The notes under the pieces were generated by a model. It ran no database searches. It saw only the letters and a list, made by a program, of their open reading frames with translations, and was not told the origin of the DNA. This document shows positions 1 to 7,500 of a DNA stretch of 21,401 nucleotides, in pieces; within the stretch, counting starts at the first letter, position 1; each line of letters opens with the position of its first letter. The translations under genes and the position numbers were made by a program. Source of the stretch: Bacillota bacterium (lineage in GTDB: Bacteria > Bacillota > Clostridia > Lachnospirales > Lachnospiraceae); assembly GCA_023441145.1 (NCBI GenBank), contig JAEZQN010000311.1, positions 1-21,401 of the forward strand, in the 5' to 3' direction.

Positions 1-629
1 CCTGTAGTATATATATCGTCAATTAATAACACTCTTTTACCTTCTATAGTAAATTTATTTAATGAATTAAGTCCAAATGCATGTTGTAAGTTATATATTC
101 TTTCTTTATTGTCTAATACCTTCTGTGGCCGTGTATTAATAGAACGCTCCAACACTTCCTCTACAGGAATGCCCATTCCTTTTCCAACTATATCAGCCAG
201 AAGTCTTGCCTGATTATAGCCCCTAGTTCGGAGTTTCTTGCTATGTATAGGCACAGGAATAATAACCTGTATTCCCATGGACATTATCCACTTTTTATAA
301 CGGTTTAAAAGCTGTTGTCCATAAAATTCTGCATACTCTCTTTTCCCTCTATACTTAAAAGCCGATATAGACCTCTTCATTTTCTCATCATATATCCATA
401 GTCCATAGCCCATTTCATAATGAAAGGTCCGCTTTTCACAGTCGTAACAATACTCTTTTTCCACACTTCCTAAAGGCTTTCCACACTTTTTACAACAAGG
501 TTCTATAACAAAGGGAAGTTGCTCAAAGCAACCTCTGCAAATAAGATTCCCCTTTGGCATTACAATGTTTTCACAGATAGGACACCTTTTAGGATATAAG
601 AAATCTAATACACCCTTAAGTCCCCTCAT
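1..629 (-). CDS. comF: ComF family phosphoribosyltransferase, 3' end cut by window edge
   Basis: Reading the minus strand from ATG at 629 gives an open frame to the window edge (209 codons, no stop). The N-terminus has a zinc-ribbon-like cysteine set starting CPIC (Cys16, Cys19), with further CxxC pairs (CRGC, CKKC, CYDC). The last visible residues, VLLIDDIYTT, are the PRPP-binding loop of type I phosphoribosyltransferases. This is the ComF layout: in competent bacteria ComF assists single-stranded DNA uptake, but it is also widely kept in clostridia with no demonstrated competence, so the role here is not proven. Only the C-terminal 20 or so residues appear to be missing. The gene starts 12 bases after the nucleotidyltransferase stop, with a weak AAGG ribosome binding site next to that stop codon, so the two are likely co-transcribed. 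Confidence 0.9.
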   Translation of the reverse strand, partial: MRGLKGVLDFLYPKRCPICENIVMPKGNLICRGCFEQLPFVIEPCCKKCGKPLGSVEKEYCYDCEKRTFHYEMGYGLWIYDEKMKRSISAFKYRGKREYAEFYGQQLLNRYKKWIMSMGIQVIIPVPIHSKKLRTRGYNQARLLADIVGKGMGIPVEEVLERSINTRPQKVLDNKERIYNLQHAFGLNSLNKFTIEGKRVLLIDDIYTT

Positions 630-641
630 AGTCTATCGACC

Positions 642-1544
642 TTAAAATAATTTATCTGGGTACACCCCTTGTTCCACAAGAGCTGCAATAGATTTCACAA
701 CATATTCTTTATCTTCTTTATAGGTTACTCCAAACCACTTATCCTTAGAGGATAACACTGTCACCTCAGCCTTATTTTCTTGAATAAGCTCACCTACTAT
801 CATAGGCAATAAAAACTCTGCTTTTAATTCATTTCCTTCAATATGAGATAGAAACTCTATAAAACGATGTTCTAACTCATTAAGAAATTCAGGCATAAAA
901 CCCCACATATTCATAGATACTGGTGTTTCATCTGTTAGCTCCTGTCCCTTTATATCAGAAATAATCGTATCGCCCTTTCTATGAATACCAGAGGTCTCTA
1001 AGATATCCACAAGCTTATGATTAGAATTCACCTTGCATACACCTCTAGTTACAGAACCATTTTCACTTAAGGTGTTGCCTAACTGGAACCCAACCATAGA
1101 AAGGTTATACTTATCTGACGTTTTCGTCTGACTAGTAAGAAAGTCATAGAGCTTTTTAAAACCTTCTTCGCCATAATAATCATCTGCATTAACAACAGCA
1201 AATGGTCCATTAATACTATCTTTTACAGTAAGAATTGCATGTCCCGTTCCCCAAGGCTTTACTCTTCCTTCTGGTGCCATAAACCCTTCAGGAAGATCAT
1301 CAATCTCCTGAAACACATACTCCACATCAATTTGCTCTGCTACTCTATTACCTACAATTTTAACAAAATCCTCTTCTAAATCCTTACGAATTATAAAAAT
1401 AATCTTATTAAAGCCTGCTTTCTTAGCCGCATAAGCTGAATAATCCATGATGATTTCACCACTTGGTCCCACCGGTTCAAGCTGTTTAATACCGCCAAAA
1501 CGACTTCCCATCCCAGCAGCCATCACCACTAAAGTACAATTCAT
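642..1544 (-). CDS. Sugar-nucleotidyltransferase-like NTP transferase family protein
   Basis: 300 residues. The N-terminus carries the nucleotide-binding signature of the NTP_transferase superfamily (AAGMGSRFGG followed by KQLEPVGPSGE), and further in is an acidic metal-binding motif in VVNADDYYG. This fold joins an NTP to a sugar phosphate or similar acceptor, making NDP-sugars or related activated compounds; the substrate cannot be read from the sequence. The start is set at ATG 1544, because AGGAAGGAG lies 7 bases before it. An in-frame TTG six bases upstream (1550) gives a longer frame but sits almost on the Shine-Dalgarno sequence. A sigma-A-like promoter lies upstream at 1614-1642, and comF follows 12 bases downstream, so this is the first gene of a two-gene unit. 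Read-through from recD2 is also possible, since I saw no clear terminator between them. Confidence 0.85.
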   Translation of the reverse strand: MNCTLVVMAAGMGSRFGGIKQLEPVGPSGEIIMDYSAYAAKKAGFNKIIFIIRKDLEEDFVKIVGNRVAEQIDVEYVFQEIDDLPEGFMAPEGRVKPWGTGHAILTVKDSINGPFAVVNADDYYGEEGFKKLYDFLTSQTKTSDKYNLSMVGFQLGNTLSENGSVTRGVCKVNSNHKLVDILETSGIHRKGDTIISDIKGQELTDETPVSMNMWGFMPEFLNELEHRFIEFLSHIEGNELKAEFLLPMIVGELIQENKAEVTVLSSKDKWFGVTYKEDKEYVVKSIAALVEQGVYPDKLF

Positions 1545-1613
1545 AACCAATCTCCTTCCTTACTTACGTTATACATACATTCCCTATGCAGTGCTATTAT
1601 TTAACCTTAGCTC

Positions 1614-1642
1614 ATTATAATACAATTTAACACATTTTACAA
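1614..1642 (-). promoter_or_regulatory. Sigma-A-like promoter for the nucleotidyltransferase-comF unit
   Basis: On the minus strand TTGTAA (1637-1642), a 17-base spacer and a perfect TATAAT (1614-1619). The predicted transcription start is near 1607, leaving a leader of about 60 bases. The -35 box overlaps the recD2 stop codon. Call by eye from consensus and spacing. Confidence 0.55.
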
Positions 1643-3859
1643 ATAATTGATTTCCCTAATGCGCACATCTAAGCTGGTATAACGCTTTTGTTCCATAGTA
1701 TTGTCTATCATCTTCCTAACAATATCTTCACTGCCTACAATAGTAACACATTGCTTAGCCCTTGTCACCGCAGTATACAAGAGATTACGATTAAATAGCA
1801 TTCTTGGTCCCGTCAATAGTGGAATGACAACAGCTGGATACTCACTACCTTGAGATTTGTGGATGGTAATCGCATAGGCAAGTTCTAGTTCCTCCAGGTT
1901 GGCAAATGGATACTCTACCCTTCTTCCCTCTTCAAACTCTACGGTCATAAGTTCTGCAAAAGTGTTAATCTCTACTATAATACCGCAATCGCCATTGAAG
2001 ACACCTGTTCCCTTATTCAGACAAATATTATACTCATTGCGAATCTCCCACTCCATCTGGTAGTTATTCTTAATCTGCATGACCTTATCGCCTTCCCTAT
2101 ATACTACCTCACGAAATTCTTTTTCCTTTTTGTCAGGCGAAGACGGATTCATGTATCGTTGCAGCACCTCATTAAGCTTTGCTACTCCAAGCTCCCCTTT
2201 TCTCATAGGAGTAAGGACCTGGATATCCAGAGGTGAGGCATTCACATACTTTGGCATCTTCTCCATTACAAGGGACAAAACTACTCGTGTAATCAAGGTA
2301 GGGTCTTCTCTTTTAAGCATAAAGAAATCCTTGTTCTTATTATCTAATCGAATTGGTTTTCCTTCATTTATCTTATGGGCATTAGTTATAATCGTACTTT
2401 CTGCTGCCTGACGAAATATCTTGGTAAGTCGTACCACATTGAAGCTCTCTGACTGTATCATATCTTTTAGGACATTACCAGGTCCAACACTCGGAAGCTG
2501 ATTTACATCTCCTACAAAAACAACCCTAGTACCTACAGATACCGCTTTTAAAAAGGCATGAAGCAGATTGATATCTACCATGGACATCTCATCAATAATA
2601 ATTGCATCTGCCTCAAGTGGATTTTCATCGTTACGCTCAAATCTCACTCGAACATCTGCTTCATCTACTGCTCCATTAAGCTCTAACAATCGGTGTATGG
2701 TCTGTGCCTCATACCCAGTAGTTTCGCTCATTCGCTTAGCAGCACGACCTGTAGGAGCAGCCAATAAAAATTGTAACCCCTCCGACTCAAAGAAACGTAT
2801 AATCTGGTTAATGGTAGTGGTCTTTCCTGTACCTGGTCCACCTGTGATGATAAGTAAACCATTTCTGGCTGCCTCATAGATAGCCTCTCTCTGCCTATCA
2901 TCTAACACAATGTTTGCACTTTTCTCTAAACGAATTACTCGTTCCTCCAAAACTTGTTGTGCTAAATTATATTTTACATTGAGATCATGTAACATTCTTG
3001 CACAATTAAGCTCCATATAGTAATAAATAGAGCTATAAATAACTCGTATGCCTTCTATGTCCTTCACAATGATCCTTTTGTCAATCTGCATATCCAGTAA
3101 GTGTCTCTCAATGTCAGTAATCTCCACTAAAAGAAGTTCACTGCTTTGTCTTAATAATTCCTGCTCTGGCAGATAGACATGGCCTATACCAGTAGCATTA
3201 CCTAGTATATATAGAATTCCTGCCTTAACGCGGTCACCAGAGTCTAGTGATATTCCTACATTCCGAGCAATCTCATCTGCTAGCTTAAATCCTATTCCAC
3301 TAATATCTTCTGCTAACTGATAAGGATTCTTCTGGATAACATCATACATTCTCTGGCCATATTGTTGATATATCTTTACCGCATAGGTATTGGAAATTCC
3401 GTACTTTTGAAGAAATAGTAAAGCGTTACGCATCTCCCTTTTCTCTTCAAATTGTATACTAATATCCCTAGCCATACGTTCACTAATACCCTTGACTTCT
3501 GCTAGTCTTTCCGGCTCTTTCTCAATAATCGCAAAGGTTTCTTTTCTAAATTTGCGTACAATTCGAGCAGCTAGTGCACAGCCTACACCTTTAATGGCGC
3601 CAGACCCCAGATATCTCTCCATAGAAAAAAGATCCTCTGGCTCCTTCACTTCAAAGGATTTCATTTGTAGCTGTTCCCCATAGACAGGGTGGGTAGTATA
3701 AGTACCAGTGACACAGATATACTCTCCTTCACTAACAAAGGTAAAGGTTCCCACAACGGTCATCTCAATATCATCACGAACTAAGCTAAGTACCGTATAA
3801 CCATTGTCATTGTTTCGATATACAATTCGATCTACATAACCTTCTAATACTTCTTCCAC
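1637..3859 (-). CDS. recD2: RecD2-type ATP-dependent DNA helicase
   Basis: About 740 residues, the size of the RecD2 (YrrC-like) SF1B 5'-3' helicases that occur without RecBC and act in DNA repair and replication-fork maintenance. In order: an N-terminal OB-like region (residues 1-75); helix-hairpin-helix segments (about 85-200, with GVGCALA, VKGIS and ISGIGFKLAD); Walker A GGPGTGKTTT (about 340-349); motif Ia APTGRAAKRM; Walker B IIIDEMSMVD (about 420-429); and the C-terminal UvrD-like motifs HKSQGSEYP and YTAVTRAK. The longest frame starts at GTG 3871, but nothing upstream of it resembles a ribosome binding site. GTG 3859 has GAGGTGG about 8 bases ahead, so I chose 3859; the difference is four residues. 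A promoter at 3936-3964 and a hairpin with a T tract at 3878-3909 precede the gene. Confidence 0.93.
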   Translation of the reverse strand: MEEVLEGYVDRIVYRNNDNGYTVLSLVRDDIEMTVVGTFTFVSEGEYICVTGTYTTHPVYGEQLQMKSFEVKEPEDLFSMERYLGSGAIKGVGCALAARIVRKFRKETFAIIEKEPERLAEVKGISERMARDISIQFEEKREMRNALLFLQKYGISNTYAVKIYQQYGQRMYDVIQKNPYQLAEDISGIGFKLADEIARNVGISLDSGDRVKAGILYILGNATGIGHVYLPEQELLRQSSELLLVEITDIERHLLDMQIDKRIIVKDIEGIRVIYSSIYYYMELNCARMLHDLNVKYNLAQQVLEERVIRLEKSANIVLDDRQREAIYEAARNGLLIITGGPGTGKTTTINQIIRFFESEGLQFLLAAPTGRAAKRMSETTGYEAQTIHRLLELNGAVDEADVRVRFERNDENPLEADAIIIDEMSMVDINLLHAFLKAVSVGTRVVFVGDVNQLPSVGPGNVLKDMIQSESFNVVRLTKIFRQAAESTIITNAHKINEGKPIRLDNKNKDFFMLKREDPTLITRVVLSLVMEKMPKYVNASPLDIQVLTPMRKGELGVAKLNEVLQRYMNPSSPDKKEKEFREVVYREGDKVMQIKNNYQMEWEIRNEYNICLNKGTGVFNGDCGIIVEINTFAELMTVEFEEGRRVEYPFANLEELELAYAITIHKSQGSEYPAVVIPLLTGPRMLFNRNLLYTAVTRAKQCVTIVGSEDIVRKMIDNTMEQKRYTSLDVRIREINYL

Positions 3860-3877
3860 TGGTTGTTCCACCTCGCC

Positions 3878-3909
3878 AAAAATGGGCTATCGTATTGTTA
3901 CGACAGCCC
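3878..3909 (-). terminator. Terminator-like hairpin in the recD2 leader
   Basis: On the minus strand GGGCTGTCGT, a six-base loop, then ACGATAGCCC (10 bp stem with one G-U pair), followed by ATTTTT and directly by the recD2 ribosome binding site. It can end transcripts from the flagellar rod operon. It also lies downstream of the candidate recD2 promoter, so it could act as an attenuator. Confidence 0.7.
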
Positions 3910-3935
3910 TTCCTCTTTATGCTCTTTATTCACTT

Positions 3936-3964
3936 ATTATAACAACACCTTAATCATTGCACAA
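3936..3964 (-). promoter_or_regulatory. Sigma-A-like promoter for recD2
   Basis: On the minus strand TTGTGC (3959-3964), 17 bases, then a perfect TATAAT (3936-3941). The predicted start is near 3929, so the roughly 60-70 base leader contains the whole 3878-3909 hairpin. Confidence 0.55.
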
Positions 3965-3982
3965 GGATTTCTTTCCTGAAAC

Positions 3983-4333
3983 CTAGTCTATGGTATCATG
4001 TGACAAATCTCTCTTCATAGATTCATAAAGTGTCTTTGCTAAACCTATTGACCCACTTTCAGTAATATTTTTTGCGTACTCTTGATATAACGTATCACCA
4101 AAATACTCGGTATATTCGTTTTTATCACTGGATTCTACTGTCTTTTCCATCTCTTTTAGTACCATCTCAACAAAATAAGACTCAAAATCCTTGCACACAT
4201 CCATTAACTCTTGATCCGTTGCATTGGACAAATCACCGCTTAAGGTAGATTTTAGCTTCTCACTTGACATTTTACCAGAAGAATTGGTATTGTATAAAGA
4301 ATATAAATTATTATTATCAATTGATATACTCAT
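3983..4333 (-). CDS. flgJ: Flagellar rod-binding protein, FlgJ N-terminal domain type
   Basis: 116 residues, corresponding only to the rod-binding domain of FlgJ; the muramidase domain found in proteobacterial FlgJ is absent, as is usual in Firmicutes. The core CKDFESYFVEMVLKEMEKTV followed by a Y..YFGDTLYQEYAKNI segment and a SGSIGLAKTLYESM end is typical of the family, in which the equivalent of FESYFV..MLK is conserved. The protein would act as a cap or scaffold for rod assembly in the cell wall layer. ATG 4333 has GGAG nine bases before it. It is the third gene of the rod operon, 21 bases after the FlgG-like gene, and transcription is expected to end at the 3878-3909 hairpin. Confidence 0.85.
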   Translation of the reverse strand: MSISIDNNNLYSLYNTNSSGKMSSEKLKSTLSGDLSNATDQELMDVCKDFESYFVEMVLKEMEKTVESSDKNEYTEYFGDTLYQEYAKNITESGSIGLAKTLYESMKRDLSHDTID

Positions 4334-4354
4334 GTGATGTTTCTCCTATCTACT

Positions 4355-5170
4355 TTATGAACGTAGATTATTAGCTTGCTGCAACATAGTATCGGAGGCT
4401 GTAATAATCTTAGAGTTCATTTCATAAGCTCTCTGGGCTACAATTAGATTAACCATTTCATCTACCGCAGAAACATTAGAAGCTTCTAAACATTTTTGTT
4501 TAAGTACACTTCTAGTAATACCATCTGTATCCGCCTCTAATCTTGCTTCACCAGAAGCTACGCTTTCTGCAAATATCCCATTCCCTAGCTTAGTAAGTCC
4601 TGCTGGATTAACAAATTGTACTATCCCAAGCTCTATTCCTGTCAGCTGCTGATTTCCATTAGCATCTGGAAATGATATTCTTCCCATTCCATCAATGGAT
4701 ATCTGAGACATATTATAGGTGTTATCAAATATAATTGGCTCTTGGTTAATATCTAGTACTGGACTGCCATCGCCATACGAAATAGTAACCCCACCATCCT
4801 TTAATGCTGCAGAAAAAGCTCCTCCTCTTACATAACCAATGCTACCATCTGGTTGTTGAATCATAAAAAAGCCGTCTCCTTCAATAGTAAGATCTAAAGG
4901 ATTTTCTGTAGTTGTAATAGTACCCTGGTCAAATCTTGTAGTTACAGCAGAATTACGAACTCCTAGACCTACCTGTACACCAACAGGTTTTACATTCCCC
5001 TCATTATCAGTGGATGTTGCTTGAATAGTTTGATAAAGTAGGGATTTGAATTCCGCTGTTTCTTTTTTATATCCTGTAGTATTAATGTTTGCTAAATTGT
5101 TTGATATGGTATCTACATTGGTCTGCTGTGCTGCCATACCAGTAGCTGCAGTCCACAATGATCTCATCAT
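4355..5170 (-). CDS. flgG: Flagellar distal rod protein, FlgG/FlhP-like
   Basis: 271 residues, normal for FlgG. The N-terminus MMRSLWTAATGM and the following ISNNLANINTTGYKKE form the classic flagellar basal-body rod signature. The middle has LTIEGDGFFMI, typical of the FlgE/F/G D1 region, and the C-terminus EASNVSAVDEMVNLIVAQRAYEMNSK is the paired helix that polymerises with the N-terminal helix in the rod. There is no cleaved signal peptide, as expected for type III flagellar export. Two adjacent ATGs (5170 and 5167) share an AGGGG ribosome binding site; 5170 gives the common MMRSLW start. It lies 17 bases downstream of the FlgF-like gene. In B. subtilis the matching gene downstream of mbl-flhO is flhP. 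Confidence 0.9.
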   Translation of the reverse strand: MMRSLWTAATGMAAQQTNVDTISNNLANINTTGYKKETAEFKSLLYQTIQATSTDNEGNVKPVGVQVGLGVRNSAVTTRFDQGTITTTENPLDLTIEGDGFFMIQQPDGSIGYVRGGAFSAALKDGGVTISYGDGSPVLDINQEPIIFDNTYNMSQISIDGMGRISFPDANGNQQLTGIELGIVQFVNPAGLTKLGNGIFAESVASGEARLEADTDGITRSVLKQKCLEASNVSAVDEMVNLIVAQRAYEMNSKIITASDTMLQQANNLRS

Positions 5171-5187
5171 AAGCTATATCCCCTTTC

Positions 5188-5961
5188 CTACACCCTTCCT
5201 ACAGTATTCACAGCCTTATCAAGCATACTGTCTACTGTATGTATGACTTTTTGATTAGCCTCATAGGATCTTGTAATGGCAATCATATTTACCATCTCAC
5301 TGACAGAGTTAACATTGGATTGCTCGAGATAACCTTGACGTACTGTTCCAGTGGCCTGAATTTCCTCTGCTCCATCTACCGTTTCATATAGGTTATTGCC
5401 AAACTTCTTTATGTAGTCATAATCTGCAAAATCTGTTATTTTTACACTATCCACATAGTTTCCGTCAGCGTATATTCCACCAATGGCATCTATTGTGATC
5501 TCTTTTGCATCAAGCGGAATCTCAATATTACCACCGGCACCTACTACATGATTACCATCTACATCTAACAGACTTCCGTCACTGCCCAGCTTAAAGCTAC
5601 CGTCACGAGTATATTTAATAGATTCATTACCATCACTGTCTAATACGGCAATCGTAAAAAATCCTTTACCTTCCATGGTTAAATCAAAGGCATTGCCTGT
5701 TTGTCTTATAGATCCTTGATTGTAGTTTGTATACACTTCACCAATCTTGGAACCCAGGCTCATATCTCCAATTCTTTCATCCACAAAACCATTTGTGGCA
5801 TCCTTAATCTTTAACGTATAAACACTATCAAAGGACTGATTTGTTACTCCTTCGCTCTTGTATCCTACCGTAGCAGCATTAGCGATATTATTAGATATTA
5901 CTTCCAATCTCTTCTGCTCGCTTACCATACCGTTATAGGCAGAATATAAACCTCTAACCAT
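5188..5961 (-). CDS. flhO: Flagellar proximal rod protein, FlgF/FlhO-like
   Basis: 257 residues with the rod-protein N-terminus (MVRGLYSAYNGM, then EVISNNIANAATVGYKSEG), the middle element LTMEGKGFFTIA, and the C-terminal module LEQSNVNSVSEMVNMIAITRSYEANQK. It is a second FlgF/FlgG paralogue placed first in the operon, as flhO is in B. subtilis between mbl and flhP; naming it flgF would be equally fair. ATG 5961 has GAAGGGAAGGG just upstream. The promoter at 6003-6029 has the sigma-D form, giving a leader of about 35 bases, so expression is expected to follow the flagellar regulon and not mbl, which has its own terminator at 6256-6286. Confidence 0.88.
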   Translation of the reverse strand: MVRGLYSAYNGMVSEQKRLEVISNNIANAATVGYKSEGVTNQSFDSVYTLKIKDATNGFVDERIGDMSLGSKIGEVYTNYNQGSIRQTGNAFDLTMEGKGFFTIAVLDSDGNESIKYTRDGSFKLGSDGSLLDVDGNHVVGAGGNIEIPLDAKEITIDAIGGIYADGNYVDSVKITDFADYDYIKKFGNNLYETVDGAEEIQATGTVRQGYLEQSNVNSVSEMVNMIAITRSYEANQKVIHTVDSMLDKAVNTVGRV

Positions 5962-6002
5962 GCAACCCTTCCCTTCTGGTTTTAGTTAATAGCTCGTATA
6001 AT

Positions 6003-6029
6003 ATATCGGCTACCTTCTCCATAACATTA
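6003..6029 (-). promoter_or_regulatory. Sigma-D (sigma-28) type promoter of the rod operon
   Basis: On the minus strand TAATGTTA (6022-6029), 11 bases, then GCCGATAT (6003-6010). The B. subtilis sigma-D consensus TAAAGTTT-N11-GCCGATAA is matched at 6 of 8 and 7 of 8 positions with exact spacing. The predicted start is near 5996. The gene behind it is flagellar, which fits. Confidence 0.75.
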
Positions 6030-6095
6030 ACCTTTTTTTAGTACTAACTCACCACCTCTTTACTTCATTATTAGGTGATGTACATTAGTCCAATT

Positions 6096-6262
6096 CCTAT
6101 GTAAAGAATAAAGAGTTTCGCTTGCGAAACTCTCCGCCTGCGGTGGGTCGTGTAAACGACATTATCCATTCCATCGCAGTGCGATTACAAGCTTTCTGTC
6201 TTTTAGAAAGCTTTTTTGTTACATAGGTTATTGCGAAGCAATTTCCTATGTAAACAAAAAAG
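6096..6262. repeat. Train of six adjacent palindromes in the flhO-mbl gap
   Basis: Most of the 342-base gap between flhO and mbl is inverted repeats: 6112-6133 (10 bp arms), 6134-6143 (CCGC-CT-GCGG), 6147-6160 (GTCGT-GTAA-ACGAC), 6173-6185 (ATCGCA-G-TGCGAT), 6189-6213 (9 bp arms) and 6211-6262 (CTTTTTTG, TTACATAGG and ATTGC against their complements, with a TT/TT internal loop and one bulged base). CCTATGTAA also occurs at 6096-6104, so the 6219-6227 copy of TTACATAGG could close the whole set. As plus-strand RNA the first and third hairpins would carry CUUG and GNRA-type GUAA loops. It may be a dispersed palindromic repeat or a small structured RNA; I cannot decide which. No open frame was found here. 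Confidence 0.75.
6189..6217 (+). terminator. Plus-strand terminator-like hairpin with no plus-strand gene before it
   Basis: AAGCTTTCT, loop GTCTTTT, AGAAAGCTT, then four more T residues: a normal intrinsic terminator form on the plus strand. No plus-strand coding gene lies upstream within the window, so it either ends a small RNA starting near 6093 or is part of the repeat element. Confidence 0.55.
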
Positions 6263-6286
6263 TAGCTCTCCCTAGAAAGCTACTTT
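6256..6286 (-). terminator. Intrinsic terminator of mbl
   Basis: On the minus strand AAAGTAGCT, a ten-base loop, AGCTACTTT, continuing into T residues (plus-strand A run 6256-6261). It starts 18 bases after the mbl stop codon. It separates mbl from the flagellar rod genes. Confidence 0.8.
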
Positions 6287-6303
6287 AATTTTCATATTAC
6301 CGA

Positions 6304-7293
6304 TTAGTCTCTCTTTCCTGCTAAAAACTCTACAAACTTACCAGTACCAATTGCTACAGCTGTCATAGGGTCTTCTGCAGTCATAGTAGTTATGCCTGTC
6401 TTACTTTCAATTAGCTCTTCTAATCCATATAATAAACATCCACCACCAGTTAATACAATACCACGATCTGCAATATCAGCAGCTAATTCTGGTGGAGTCT
6501 TTTCTAATACACTGTGAACAGCTTCTACAATCTGAGAAGTTGTCTCTCTCAATGCTTCTTCTGTCTCATCAGAAGTTACAGTAATAGTCTTTGGAAGACC
6601 AGTAACAAGATTACGACCTCTAACATCCATAGACGCAACTTCTGGTCTCTTAAATGCAGAGCCTATCTTAATCTTAATATCCTCTGCTGTTCTCTCACCA
6701 ATTAAAAGATTGTGTTTCTTTCTCATGTAACGAACGATAGCTTCATCAAAATCGTCACCTGCAATCTTAATAGAAGTACTAACTACAGTACCACCAAGAG
6801 AAATTACAGCGATGTCTGTAGTTCCACCACCGATATCTACAATCATGTTACCACATGGTCTTGAGATATCAATACCAGCTCCAATTGCTGCTGCAATTGG
6901 CTCTTCGATAATGGCAACTTCTCTTGCACCAGCTTGATAAGTTGCATCCTCAACAGCCTTCTTCTCAACCTCTGTAACACCACTAGGTACACAAACACTG
7001 ATTCTAGGCTTTCTAAAGCGTTGTTTGCCAACTGCTTTCTGAATAAAGTATTTCAACATCTTTTCTGTTACAGTATAATCAGAAATTACACCCTGACGTA
7101 ATGGCCTTACTGCAACGATATTTCCTGGAGTTCTTCCTAGCATCAATCTAGCTTCTTCTCCAATAGCCTTAGTCTTATTCGTATCACGATCAAATGCCAC
7201 TACAGATGGCTCTTTTAAAACTACGCCCTTTCCTTTTATATAAACAAGTACGCTAGCGGTTCCTAAATCAATTCCAATATCACAGCCCAACAT
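6304..7293 (-). CDS. mbl: Rod-shape protein of the MreB/Mbl actin family
   Basis: 329 residues, the usual length. Actin-fold motifs are present: phosphate 1 DIGIDLGTASV near the N-terminus, phosphate 2 IVDIGGGTTDIAVIS (about 150-165), IIEEPIAAAIGAG before it, and the adenosine motif VLTGGGCLLYGL near residue 285. Members form membrane-bound filaments that guide lateral cell-wall synthesis. I chose mbl over mreB because the following genes are flhO and flhP as in B. subtilis, and because mreCD, the usual partners of mreB, are absent. ATG 7293 follows AAAGGAG by seven bases. Promoter at 7382-7410; terminator at 6256-6286, so it is likely monocistronic. The B. subtilis neighbour spoIIID is not found upstream. 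Confidence 0.92.
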   Translation of the reverse strand: MLGCDIGIDLGTASVLVYIKGKGVVLKEPSVVAFDRDTNKTKAIGEEARLMLGRTPGNIVAVRPLRQGVISDYTVTEKMLKYFIQKAVGKQRFRKPRISVCVPSGVTEVEKKAVEDATYQAGAREVAIIEEPIAAAIGAGIDISRPCGNMIVDIGGGTTDIAVISLGGTVVSTSIKIAGDDFDEAIVRYMRKKHNLLIGERTAEDIKIKIGSAFKRPEVASMDVRGRNLVTGLPKTITVTSDETEEALRETTSQIVEAVHSVLEKTPPELAADIADRGIVLTGGGCLLYGLEELIESKTGITTMTAEDPMTAVAIGTGKFVEFLAGKRD

Positions 7294-7381
7294 GCAGTTA
7301 CTCCTTTCAAACTATCTTTCTTCATCTATTCAATATAGCAACATGTACCCTTGTTGTCCTTCTCATACTAATACATTCTAT

Positions 7382-7410
7382 ATTATAAACAGTTTTTCAC
7401 ATTTTTTAAA
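7382..7410 (-). promoter_or_regulatory. Sigma-A-like promoter of mbl with upstream A tract
   Basis: On the minus strand TTTAAA (7405-7410), 17 bases, then a perfect TATAAT (7382-7387). A run of about ten A residues directly upstream of the -35 resembles an UP element. The leader would be about 80 bases. The rest of 7294-7500 is AT-rich with no other structure that I could see. Confidence 0.6.
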
Positions 7411-7500
7411 GTTTTTTTTTTAAATATTACTAAATGTTATTAATTTTACATATTTATGCCCCTTTTATACTACATTTTGCCTATAACACCCCCTAAATCC

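Noticed and set aside
2079..2879. Plus-strand open frames opposite recD2 (2079-2411 and 2568-2879)
   Set aside because: They lie antisense inside the strongly conserved helicase gene, have serine-rich low-information translations and lack ribosome binding sites.
6112..6262. CRISPR array or tandem repeat in the flhO-mbl gap
   Set aside because: The units are different palindromes, not copies of one repeat with unique spacers.
6843..7031. Second minus-strand frame inside mbl (62 codons)
   Set aside because: Out of frame with the intact actin-like protein; a shadow only.
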